Shown in pieces: positions 14,893 through 21,809 of a stretch of 32,886 bases of DNA (its first letter is position 1; every line of letters starts with the position of its first letter). A program made the position numbers and the translations under genes. The DNA comes from Xanthomonas euvesicatoria pv. euvesicatoria (GTDB taxonomy: Bacteria > Pseudomonadota > Gammaproteobacteria > Xanthomonadales > Xanthomonadaceae): positions 1-32,886 of the forward strand of contig NZ_JAJIUJ010000100.1 in the NCBI RefSeq assembly GCF_020880415.1, read 5' to 3'. The notes below the pieces were generated by a model. It was not told where the DNA came from and did not search any database. It saw only the letters and a program-made list of their open reading frames with translations.

Positions 14893-14893
14893 G
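14880..14893. promoter_or_regulatory. Palindrome of the GTGACGCGTCAC type, copy 4
   Basis: TGTGATGCGTCACG matches 12 of 14 positions of the perfect copies and covers the GTG start of the 57-residue gene, a position better suited to translational than transcriptional control. Confidence 0.5.
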
Positions 14894-14966
14894 AAATGTC
14901 CCCTGTTCCAGATCCCCTACCCTGACCCGTGACCCCCGGGGGGTACCGGGGGGCGGGGCGCTTAGC

Positions 14967-15026
14967 CACACTAAACGCAAGCGCTTGTATAGTTCAGCGA
15001 AACAGGAATGTAAAGGTCAGCTAAAC
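14967..15026. repeat. Probable repressor operators, prophage B
   Basis: TCAGCGAAAC (14994-15003) and TCAGCTAAAC (15017-15026) are direct repeats with starts 23 bp apart; a shorter CTAAAC lies at 14971-14976, and CAAGCGCTTG (14978-14987) is a perfect palindrome. They surround the early promoter. This differs from the GGTTGACA palindrome of prophage A, which suggests different operator specificity (heteroimmunity). Inference from position. Confidence 0.45.
14986..15014 (-). promoter_or_regulatory. Prophage B early promoter
   Basis: On the minus strand TTTACA (15014-15009) and TATACA (14991-14986) are 17 bp apart. It would drive the early replication genes. It lies directly in front of the repressor gene, as the early promoter does in prophage A. 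Confidence 0.6.
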
Positions 15027-15419
15027 ATGAGCGCGGAAAACGAACTGATCGACCTGGTGCGAGCAGGCGGAAAATTCAGTTCAGACAATGCGTTAGCTCA
15101 AAAGCTAGGGGTGACCAGAGCGATGGTGAGTTCTTGGCGCTCGGGAAGGTATGCCCTGCCAGACGAACGAATTGCGCAGCTTTGTGCGCTTGCCAAGCTG
15201 GATGGAGCGAGCTGGATGGCGAGGATTCACACTGAGCGTGCAGCCTCAGCAACAGAGCGTGCTCTCTGGCAATCGATCTTGGACAGACTGACCCCGATCA
15301 CTGCGGTGGTCGGGGCGATGATCCTGGCCATTGGCATGATGCCGGCGACGATCCAGAAAAAGCCGATTGAAATCAATAACTTGCACGCACGGAGCGCGCA
15401 TAGTCTGTATATTATGTAA
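15027..15419 (+). CDS. Prophage B repressor (DUF3693-like), C-terminus cut at att
   Basis: A 130-residue HTH protein closely related to the prophage A repressor: SDNALAQKLGVTRAMVSSWRSG (HTH, about residues 19-40), then PDERIAQLCALAKLDG. A hydrophobic segment lies at about residues 91-105. The ATG at 15027 follows AAAGG; the frame open from 14985 lacks a start. The last residues AHSLYIM are encoded by the attachment site and the TAA stop lies in the chromosomal XerD arm. In the excised circle the frame would continue 31 residues further, into DUF3653. Confidence 0.8.
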   Translation: MSAENELIDLVRAGGKFSSDNALAQKLGVTRAMVSSWRSGRYALPDERIAQLCALAKLDGASWMARIHTERAASATERALWQSILDRLTPITAVVGAMILAIGMMPATIQKKPIEINNLHARSAHSLYIM

Positions 15420-15422
15420 AAT
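15395..15422 (+). other. Right hybrid attachment site of prophage B (dif-type)
   Basis: Degenerate arm CGCGCATAGTC (15395-15405) in the XerC position, centre TGTATA (15406-15411), and a good XerD arm TTATGTAAAAT (15412-15422). It mirrors the site at 2001, where the XerD arm is the poor one. Confidence 0.8.
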
Positions 15423-15443
15423 CCCATGACTGGTCTGAAGCCG

Positions 15444-16289
15444 TCACAAGCTAGATTTCCGCCACATCCGCGGCGAGTGCCCCACTTGCGCCTTGAATGC
15501 ACGCGAAAGCGCTGCCTCGCCGGCGTAGCCCACCTCGTCGGCCAGTTGCTTGAGCGGCCGGCCCTGGCGCAGGCCGCGTTGCACCAGCGCGATGCGCCAA
15601 TCCTGCAGGTACTGGCCTGGAGTGCAGCCCACCGTGTCGTGAAAGCTGCGGGCAAAGGCGCTGCGCGACATGCCGGCACGGGCGGCCAGCGACTCCAGCG
15701 ACCAGGGCTGGGCGGGATGTTCGTGGATGCCGACCAGGGCCAGGCGCAGCCGCGCGTCGGCCATGCCGGCCAACATGCCGCCCTTGGCGTGGCCTTGCTC
15801 CATCAGTTCGCGGATCACGTGCACCAGCACCACTTCGAAGAGCCGGTTGAGCACTGCCTGCCGCCCGCAGTGCTGTGCGAAGGCTTCTTCGAACAAGGCA
15901 TGCACCAGCACCGCACCTTGGCGCAGCGCTTCCAGCGGCAGGCAAATGCACGCAGGCAGTGCGCGCACCAATGGATTGGCCGCGCCGCCGCTGAAACTCA
16001 GGTGCGCGCAGGCAAAGTCGGCCCCGTGCACCGGGTCGGTGTCGAAGCGGTGCGCAAGTGCGCGCGGATACAACAGCAAACTGGGCCGGTCGATCTGCAG
16101 GTGGCTGCCGTCGCCGTTGTGGACCACCACCGCGCCCTGGCGAATCAGGTGCAGCTGGCCCCGGTCACCACTGTCGAGCTGGTTGATGCCGCACAGCGCG
16201 CCGGCATGGAAGACCTCGGCGGTTACCGAGAAATGGCTCAGCAAGGCGGCCAGACGGTCGACCATCTTGGACTCCAGGTAAAGTTTCAT
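15444..16289 (-). CDS. AraC-family transcriptional regulator
   Basis: A 281-residue regulator with an N-terminal cupin-like sensor domain and a C-terminal AraC double HTH (SLESLAARAGMSRSAFARSF near residue 205 and LKQLADEVGYAGEAALSRAF near 250, ending RMWRKSSL). ATG 16289 is chosen; the frame stays open far upstream but there it covers the divergent esterase on the other strand. The intergenic space of 87 bp suggests it controls that esterase. First non-phage gene beyond dif. Confidence 0.85.
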   Translation of the reverse strand: MKLYLESKMVDRLAALLSHFSVTAEVFHAGALCGINQLDSGDRGQLHLIRQGAVVVHNGDGSHLQIDRPSLLLYPRALAHRFDTDPVHGADFACAHLSFSGGAANPLVRALPACICLPLEALRQGAVLVHALFEEAFAQHCGRQAVLNRLFEVVLVHVIRELMEQGHAKGGMLAGMADARLRLALVGIHEHPAQPWSLESLAARAGMSRSAFARSFHDTVGCTPGQYLQDWRIALVQRGLRQGRPLKQLADEVGYAGEAALSRAFKAQVGHSPRMWRKSSL

Positions 16290-16376
16290 GGACGATTTGC
16301 GGCCTATCGTATCGCCTTGACGCGCAAAGTCACTCCTGTCGCCGGCGCCCTGCCCGGCTTGTCCAGGAACCGCATC

Positions 16377-17402
16377 ATGAAGACTCCCCTCGCCCTTATT
16401 GCCACCACGCTGCTGGCGGCATCGGTTGGCACTGCTGTCGCGGCCGCACCCAGCGACCAGCCGGCGCCATTGCGCCCGGTCGCAGACTTCCTCAAGGCGC
16501 TCAACAGCGGTGGCGGCACGCCGATCGAGCAGCTGAGCCCCGCGCAGGCGCGTCAGGTGCTGACCAACGCCCAGGCCAATACACCCCTGCCGGCGGCTGA
16601 TGTCAGCCGCAAGACCATCCAGGCCAACGGCAAGCTGCTGAACCTGGTGATCGTGCGGCCGCCGCATAGCACTGGCCAGGTGCTGCCGGCTTTCATGTTC
16701 TTCCATGGCGGCGGCTGGGTGCTGGGCGACTTCCCGACCCACGAACGCCTGATCCGCGACCTGGTCAATGCCTCCGGCGCAGCGGCGGTCTACGTCGATT
16801 ACACGCCCTCGCCGGAGGCGCACTACCCGGTGGCGATCCATCAGGCCTATGCCGCCACGCGTTGGGTTGCCGAACACGGCATGGAGATCGGCGTGGATGG
16901 CCAACGCCTGGCACTGGCCGGCAACAGCGTCGGTGGCAACATGGTGGCGGCAGTGGCGCTGCAGGCCAAGGCAGCAGGCACGCCGGCACTGCGCTACAAC
17001 CTGATGCTGTGGCCGGTCACCGACGCCGCGTTCGACAATGACTCGTACCAGCGCTACCAGAGCGGCTACTTCCTCAGCCGCAACATGATGACCTGGTTCT
17101 GGGACAACTACACCACCGACCCCAAGGCCCGCGCCGAGATCACTGCTTCGCCCCTGCGCGCTACCGCCGCCCAGCTGGAAGGCTTGCCGCCGACCCAGAT
17201 TCAGACGGCGGAGCTGGACGTATTGCGCGATGAGGGCGAAGCCTTCGGTCGCACGCTAGATCAAGCAGGTGTCGAGGTGACCGTGACGCGCTACAACGGG
17301 CTGATCCACGATTACGGCCTGCTCAATGCGCTTCGGGACGTACCAGCAGTCCGTGATGCGATTCGCCAAGCCGGCGATGGATTACGCGAACACCTGAAGT
17401 AA
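16377..17402 (+). CDS. Secreted alpha/beta-hydrolase, HSL-type esterase
   Basis: A 341-residue hydrolase with a signal peptide (residues 1 to about 23, ending AVAAA). The oxyanion motif HGGGW lies near residue 110, the nucleophile motif GNSVGG near 182, the acid in ELDVLRDEGE near 282, and the histidine in GLIHDYG near 310. These fit the hormone-sensitive-lipase family acting on short esters in the periplasm. ATG 16377 starts the signal peptide; the open frame reaches back to 15426 over the AraC gene and is an artefact. Substrate unknown. Confidence 0.88.
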   Translation: MKTPLALIATTLLAASVGTAVAAAPSDQPAPLRPVADFLKALNSGGGTPIEQLSPAQARQVLTNAQANTPLPAADVSRKTIQANGKLLNLVIVRPPHSTGQVLPAFMFFHGGGWVLGDFPTHERLIRDLVNASGAAAVYVDYTPSPEAHYPVAIHQAYAATRWVAEHGMEIGVDGQRLALAGNSVGGNMVAAVALQAKAAGTPALRYNLMLWPVTDAAFDNDSYQRYQSGYFLSRNMMTWFWDNYTTDPKARAEITASPLRATAAQLEGLPPTQIQTAELDVLRDEGEAFGRTLDQAGVEVTVTRYNGLIHDYGLLNALRDVPAVRDAIRQAGDGLREHLK

Positions 17403-17520
17403 GCGCGATAGCGGAATGGCTCTGTGGCCGCCGCATCCGCAGTTGGCACGGCCGGTAGACGATGGCAAGGAACCTGTGAACTGTCAGAAAGGAAACCGTG
17501 ACTGAGCCGTGTCACGTTTC

Positions 17521-17890
17521 AACGTGCCAACTCGTCCAGGGCGCGGATGACCCGTGCCGAGTGCAAGCTGGTGTGGATTCAACTTCATCGATCCGCGATT
17601 GCAGTCATCGTTGATGTTGAAGGTGCGGAAGCGGCGGCCAGGCCACGAGGTGTCGGACATGAAGTCTGCCTGCCAGGTGTGGTTCGCCGCTTGCGGGATC
17701 TCCAGCGACGCGGATGCGATCAGGTCGCTGACGCTTGCCGCGACATGGAAGAGTGAGGTTCAGCGCGGTCTGGACCCGCCAGGCACGGTTTTTGCGCCAA
17801 CCCCGCGACCGCCATGCCGACTCCATCGGCAGGCCAAATCCGTGTCCGGAGTCGTCCGTCAGATGCGCCTGGATTACGGCGATGAGCTAG
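17521..17890 (-). pseudogene. Decayed IS3-family transposase orfB
   Basis: Minus-strand frames read in order IQAHLTDDSGHGFGLPMESAW, then after a frameshift near 17700 NHTWQADFMSDTSWPGRRFR with FNINDDCNR, then VIRALDELAR in a third frame. This is the order and spacing of IS3-type OrfB (DDE core beginning TWxADFMSD). At least two frameshifts and loss of both ends leave it inactive. No inverted repeats are recognisable. The 17403-17520 gap shows nothing else. Confidence 0.75.
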
Positions 17891-17952
17891 CCAGCGTCGC
17901 GCGGCGCGGACGGCATAGCTGCGCAGATCGGAGCAGCTGCATCCATAGCGCA

Positions 17953-18300
17953 TTACTCAGGGACGCGATCGCCATGGTCATCCTCCGCACAAAAGATCGC
18001 ATGCATGGCGCTCAGCAAGGCTGCCACTTTTGGGTCGGCCAAACGATAAATGATGGATCGAGATTCGCGGCGAGTCAGGACCAACTGCCGCTGACGCAGG
18101 TCGGCCAGTTGCTGGGACAAGGCAGGCTGCCGAATGCCTGTCGTCGCTTCCAGGCCACTGACGGTGGATTCGCCTTGCGATAACTGGCACAGCAACAGCA
18201 GGCGTGACGGTGTGGCCATGAAACGGAGCAGCTCGGCCACGTCTGGCACGCGCTCCTTCATGGCGGCAAGAGCATCGGTGGAGAAAGCAGATTCGGTCAC
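17953..18300 (-). CDS. bigR: BigR-like ArsR-family sulfur-responsive repressor
   Basis: A winged-helix repressor of 115 residues. HTH: GLEATTGIRQPALSQQLADLRQ; wing: RRESRSIIYRL. Cysteines in LLLLCQLSQGE and AIFCAED correspond to the two reactive cysteines of BigR, which sense reactive sulfur. In Xylella and other bacteria BigR represses a blh operon like the one divergent here. The start is uncertain: GTG 18300 gives the family length (about 114), the ATG at 18261 would shorten it, and the frame is open to 18540. Confidence 0.8.
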   Translation of the reverse strand: MTESAFSTDALAAMKERVPDVAELLRFMATPSRLLLLCQLSQGESTVSGLEATTGIRQPALSQQLADLRQRQLVLTRRESRSIIYRLADPKVAALLSAMHAIFCAEDDHGDRVPE

Positions 18301-18515
18301 GAGGCGTGGGGACTGCGGATCAGGAATGTAGAGGGTAACGGCTAGGCACTGCGGCTGAACGAAAACGGCCAGCGCCAATTTGATATTTTCACAGTATATG
18401 TAACTATGAGATTGTTTCCTTACTCCTTCTCGACGCTGCCATCGTGAGTCATCCAACACGCGACACCTGCCCGGCAGCGGCCTGCGCTGTCGTGGAAGAC
18501 ACCCGCTCCGGTCGC
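18301..18515. promoter_or_regulatory. Divergent bigR-blh control region
   Basis: This intergenic stretch holds an AT-rich island (about 18377-18416, with GTATATGTAACTATGAG) in otherwise GC-rich DNA. BigR-type repressors bind AT-rich operators, so this is the likely operator-promoter. I could not define a convincing -35/-10 pair. Confidence 0.45.
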
Positions 18516-19382
18516 ATGAGCGCGCCGCACGTGGCGACATTCTTCGACCCGGTGACCTTTACCGCCAGCCACGTGGTCCGAGACCCTGGCTCGTCGGCCT
18601 GCGCCATCATCGACAGCGTGCTCGACTTCGACATGGCGTCAGGCCGAACTGCGACCGGTTCGGCTGAAGCGCTTGCGCACTACGTGCGTGACGAGGCGTT
18701 ACAGGTGCAATGGCACCTCGAAACACACGCCCATGCCGACCACCTGTCGGCTGCGCCGTGGCTGCAGCAGCAGGTGGGCGGACAGCTCGCCATCGGCGAG
18801 CGCATCACGGCCGTGCAGCAGACCTTCGGCAACCTTTTCAACGCCGGCAAGGAATTCAGCCGGGACGGCAGCCAGTTCGATCATCTGTTCGCCGACGGCG
18901 CAGCATTCACGATCGGGCATCTGCACGCAGTGGCGCTGCATGTTCCCGGACATACGCCCGCGTGCATGGCTTACGTCATCGGCGATGCGCTGTTTTCAGG
19001 CGATACGTTGTTCATGCCGGACTACGGCACGGTGCGCTGCGATTTTCCGGGCGGCTCGGCACGCCAGCTCTATCGCTCCATCCAACGGCTGCTGAAACTG
19101 CCCGATGCCACGCGTGTCTTCGTCTGCCACGACTACAAGTCCGCAGGCCGGGCCCATTTCGCATGGGAAACCACGATTGGCGCGCAACGCAGCGCGAATG
19201 TGCATCTGCATGCGGGCGTTTCCGAAGCGGACTTCGTGAAGATGCGCGAGACACGCGACGCCACGCTTCCCATGCCGCGCCTTCTGCTTCCATCGGTGCA
19301 AGTCAACATGCGCGCCGGTCATCTGCCCACGCCGGAAGACAACGGCGTGCGTTATCTGAAGCTGCCGTTGGACGTGCTATGA
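18516..19382 (+). CDS. blh: Metallo-beta-lactamase-fold persulfide dioxygenase (Blh/ETHE1-like)
   Basis: A 288-residue enzyme. Metal ligands: THAHADHLSA near residue 70, HVPGHTPACMAY near 147-158, GDTLFMPD near 167, VFVCHDYKS near 206. These fit the persulfide dioxygenase branch, which oxidises glutathione persulfide to sulfite. ATG 18516 is preferred because the family normally opens close to PHVxxFFDPxTFT; a GTG at 18444 would add 24 residues. In Xylella the homologue is fused to a DUF442 domain, encoded separately here at 20244. It overlaps the next gene by ATGA. Confidence 0.85.
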   Translation: MSAPHVATFFDPVTFTASHVVRDPGSSACAIIDSVLDFDMASGRTATGSAEALAHYVRDEALQVQWHLETHAHADHLSAAPWLQQQVGGQLAIGERITAVQQTFGNLFNAGKEFSRDGSQFDHLFADGAAFTIGHLHAVALHVPGHTPACMAYVIGDALFSGDTLFMPDYGTVRCDFPGGSARQLYRSIQRLLKLPDATRVFVCHDYKSAGRAHFAWETTIGAQRSANVHLHAGVSEADFVKMRETRDATLPMPRLLLPSVQVNMRAGHLPTPEDNGVRYLKLPLDVL

Positions 19383-19819
19383 CGCTCCCGCACCTCGCCT
19401 GGTATTGGCCGCTGATTGGTGGGCTGATGATCGGCACCGCCTCTGGCGCGTATTTACTGCTGGTCGGCCGCATCGCCGGCATCTCCGGCCTGCTCGCCGA
19501 TGCGCTCGGTCTGCACGCGGGCGGCGCGCGCTCGCTGTCCATCCTGTTCCTGGCCGGGCTTCTGACAAGCGCAGGTGTGGCATTGGCGCTCAAGCCCATC
19601 ACGCTCGCGCCGCTGAGCGGCACCAGCATGCCGGTGCTGATCGTGGCCGGCGTGCTGGTGGGCTATGGAACCCGTCTGGGTGCCGGCTGCACCAGCGGGC
19701 ACGGAGTGAGCGGCCTGGCAAGACTGTCGCCGCGCTCGATCGTCGCCACCACCGTGTTCATGCTGCTGGGCATGGCAACAGTGACGGCCGTGCGGGCTGT
19801 CGCTGGAGCGGGCGCATGA
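19379..19819 (+). CDS. YeeE/YedE-family sulfur transport protein, first half
   Basis: A 146-residue membrane protein with about four helices and the family motif GAGCTSGHGVSGLARLSPRS, whose cysteine is thought to relay sulfur compounds. It overlaps both neighbours by ATGA. Together with the next gene it would form one full YeeE/YedE-like transporter. The larger frame starting at 18710 is a shadow of blh. Confidence 0.85.
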   Translation: MTLPHLAWYWPLIGGLMIGTASGAYLLLVGRIAGISGLLADALGLHAGGARSLSILFLAGLLTSAGVALALKPITLAPLSGTSMPVLIVAGVLVGYGTRLGAGCTSGHGVSGLARLSPRSIVATTVFMLLGMATVTAVRAVAGAGA

Positions 19820-20247
19820 TCCGCGTGGCGGCTTTTCTCTGCGGCGCCTTGTTCGGGTTGGGCCTGGTGATTTCGGACATGGCCAATCCTGCACGCGTCC
19901 TTGCCTTCCTCGATGTCACCGGTGCCTGGGATGATTCGCTGGCCCTGGTGATGGCAGGCGCGCTGATCCCTTCGGCCATCGCCTACCAATGGGCGCGCGC
20001 ACGCCGCACTCCCTTGCTCGCCCCGACACTGCAGCTGCCGCAGCAGCGGCGGATCGACCGCAAGCTGGTGATCGGTGCGGCGCTGTTTGGCATTGGCTGG
20101 GGTCTGGCCGGGGTCTGCCCTGGCCCCGCCATCGCGCTGTTGGCGACCGGCCAGGCGTTCGCCTTGGTGTTCGCTGCCTCGCTGGTGGCAGGCGTCTTCC
20201 TCCACAGCTTTCTCCATCGCGCCGGCGCGGGAAAACACGTCGCATGA
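19816..20247 (+). CDS. YeeE/YedE-family sulfur transport protein, second half (DUF6691-like)
   Basis: A 143-residue membrane protein with about four helices and the motif GIGWGLAGVCPGPA, the second conserved cysteine site of this family. Starts and ends with ATGA overlaps. In related operons the two halves always occur as a pair. Confidence 0.85.
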   Translation: MIRVAAFLCGALFGLGLVISDMANPARVLAFLDVTGAWDDSLALVMAGALIPSAIAYQWARARRTPLLAPTLQLPQQRRIDRKLVIGAALFGIGWGLAGVCPGPAIALLATGQAFALVFAASLVAGVFLHSFLHRAGAGKHVA

Positions 20248-20684
20248 AGCTGCGATCGCTTTCGCCTGCCCTGCTGGTGGCCGGCCAATTGTTGCCTGCC
20301 GATCTTCCTGCCCTGGCCAGCCTGGGTGTCGCCAGCGTTGTCTGCAACAGGCCAGACAACGAGCAGGCGGATCAACCCGATCATCTGGCCATGCAATCGG
20401 CCTGCGCGCAGGCGGGCATGCGTTTCGCTTATCTGCCCGTTGTCGCCGGCGCCATTTCGGAGGACGACGTGCAGCAATTTTGCGAAATGCTGGAGCAACT
20501 GCCTGCGCCCGTCGTTGCGTATTGCAGGACGGGAACGCGCTCGACGTCGTTGTGGGCGCTGGCACAAGTCCGCACCCTCAGGCTCACCACAGACCAGGTT
20601 CTGTCGATCGCCGCCGGCGCAGGTTACGACCTTTCCTCACTCGCTCCGCGTCTCATTCGCGACGCGCCATCCAGTCCTGAGTAA
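20244..20684 (+). CDS. DUF442 (beta-lactamase hydrolase-like) sulfur protein
   Basis: A 146-residue cytoplasmic protein with a phosphatase-like P-loop CRTGTRS (near residue 94) and the family opening LSPALLVAGQLLPADL. DUF442 domains are fused to the dioxygenase in Xylella Blh; here the domain is a separate gene in the same operon, four genes downstream of the promoter. Probable sulfurtransferase- or phosphatase-like role; not known precisely. Confidence 0.8.
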   Translation: MKLRSLSPALLVAGQLLPADLPALASLGVASVVCNRPDNEQADQPDHLAMQSACAQAGMRFAYLPVVAGAISEDDVQQFCEMLEQLPAPVVAYCRTGTRSTSLWALAQVRTLRLTTDQVLSIAAGAGYDLSSLAPRLIRDAPSSPE

Positions 20685-20693
20685 ACACCGGTC

Positions 20694-21344
20694 ATGCAAA
20701 CCCTTTCATTGCTGCAGCTCGTGCTGGGCGGGCTTTCCGGCGTGTTGGTCGGCTTCGTGCTGGGACTGGTCGGTGGCGGCGGCTCCATTCTCGCTGTCCC
20801 GCTGATGCTGTATCTGGTCGGTGTGGATAATCCGCATGTTGCCATCGGGACCAGTGCATTGGCCGTCGCTGCCAATGCGCTGTCCAACCTGTTCGTGCAT
20901 GCCCGCCGTGGCAATGTCAGGTGGCCGTGCGCCTCGGTCTTCGCCCTGGCCGGCGTTGCCGGCGCCTACCTTGGTTCGAGTCTGGGTAAGGCCGTCGACG
21001 GACAACGGTTGCTGGCGCTGTTTGCGGGATTGATGGTGGTGATTGGCCTGCTGATGCTGCGCAAGCGCAACGCGCAAGAGAATGCGGCTGCGCGCATCAG
21101 CAAGGAAAATGCACCCGCGTTGGTCGGGCTGGGAACGCTCGCTGGCGGATTTTCCGGCTTCTTCGGCATCGGCGGCGGTTTCCTGATCGTGCCGGGCTTG
21201 ATGACCGCCACCGGGATGCCAATGTTGGCCGCGGTAGGCGGCTCGCTGGTGGCGGTGTCTGCCTTCGGTCTGACCACCGCGGTGAACTACGCGTACTCGA
21301 GGGTCGACAGGGATTTGTGTAAAAAACAGCCAAAATTGAGCTAA
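20694..21344 (+). pseudogene. TauE/SafE sulfite exporter, C-terminus lost at a mobile-element junction
   Basis: 216 residues match a TauE/SafE permease from the start (LGLVGGGGSILAVPL) through the second signature (FGIGGGFLIVPGL) up to FGLTTAVNYAYS. The remaining 14 codons (RVDRDLCKKQPKLS) are unrelated and AT-rich. Family members run to about 250-265 residues, so the last helices are missing. The break at about 21300 coincides with the start of foreign sequence. Sulfite export by this operon is probably impaired. Confidence 0.8.
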
Positions 21345-21524
21345 ATCTCTGTTAGAAAAGAAGTTTTTCACAACTTCCTGCCGGCCCTCAACCCCTATCG
21401 ACCATCAAGATGGGCAATTCATCTTAGCCACTTGTGCAAATCCAGACGCTATTGATATTCCAGTAATCAGGATGCTTCCCCCCTGCAGTAACGGCCCAAC
21501 TCGCTAAATATGCAGAGCTGGAAT
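21300..21524. other. Junction sequence beside the transposon, no gene
   Basis: GC drops sharply after about 21300. GGGATTTGTGTAAAAAACAG (21310-21329) resembles termini of IS256-type elements, which often carry TGTGTAAAA, so an IS end fragment may mark the break; this is weak. GAAGTT and AACTTC form a small inverted repeat (21360-21377). I found no matching inverted repeat on the other side of the transposon module. Confidence 0.35.
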
Positions 21525-21740
21525 TTACAAACTGTTGTTTGCATTTACCCAAAGCTTGCTGCTGGTGCGCGCTCCGCACCTGATTATCTGTAGGATTGGC
21601 GGGTTGAATGTCACCATGCCAGAAACTGCCCCCAAATCGTCTGCCTGGCTTGGGGCCGATATCGATAAAAAAAGGAATCCGAATGCTATTGCAGCGAGAA
21701 ATGACGATATTTTAGCTAAAATTATTGATTTTCTTAGCAT
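21525..21740 (-). CDS. Small putative secreted protein
   Basis: A 71-residue frame: basic start MLRKSIILAK, a hydrophobic stretch, and a possible signal cleavage after SAPSQA, then a mature part of about 40 residues with one cysteine. ATG 21740 is chosen over 21767 because CGAGG lies 8 bp upstream. Lower GC than the chromosome. It lies beside mlt in the transposon. Not recognised; it may be a cargo gene or chance. Confidence 0.4.
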   Translation of the reverse strand: MLRKSIILAKISSFLAAIAFGFLFLSISAPSQADDLGAVSGMVTFNPPILQIIRCGARTSSKLWVNANNSL

Positions 21741-21809
21741 GCTTAATGCCTCGTTGTTGGTTAACATTTAAATATTTTGAAGCATGGCCAAGGTGAGGGA
21801 TATCCCCGA

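Larger units (their letters stand above)
8583..15411 (-). mobile_element. Filamentous prophage B, inverted relative to A
   Basis: About 6.8 kb between dif-type sites. Structural genes run on the minus strand: small membrane protein, 50-residue protein, Rep_trans initiator, SSB, minor coat, pVIII with signal peptide, terminator, 22-residue protein, pIII, pVI, Zot, then three small genes. The repressor and the DUF3653 gene are on the + strand at opposite ends. The Rep type, coat type and operators differ from prophage A, so it is a separate lineage that shares the switch genes. Confidence 0.9.

Noticed and set aside
9616..14893. CRP/Clp binding sites (TGTGA-N6-TCACA) for the four palindromes
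   Set aside because: The half-sites GTGA and TCAC are 4 bp apart here, not 6, in all copies.
16290..16904. N-terminal extension of the AraC regulator to 486 residues
   Set aside because: The extension is antisense to the esterase; the regulator domain starts near 16289.
15426..17402. A 658-residue fusion protein ahead of the esterase
   Set aside because: The first half is antisense to the AraC gene, and a clear signal peptide begins at the ATG at 16377.
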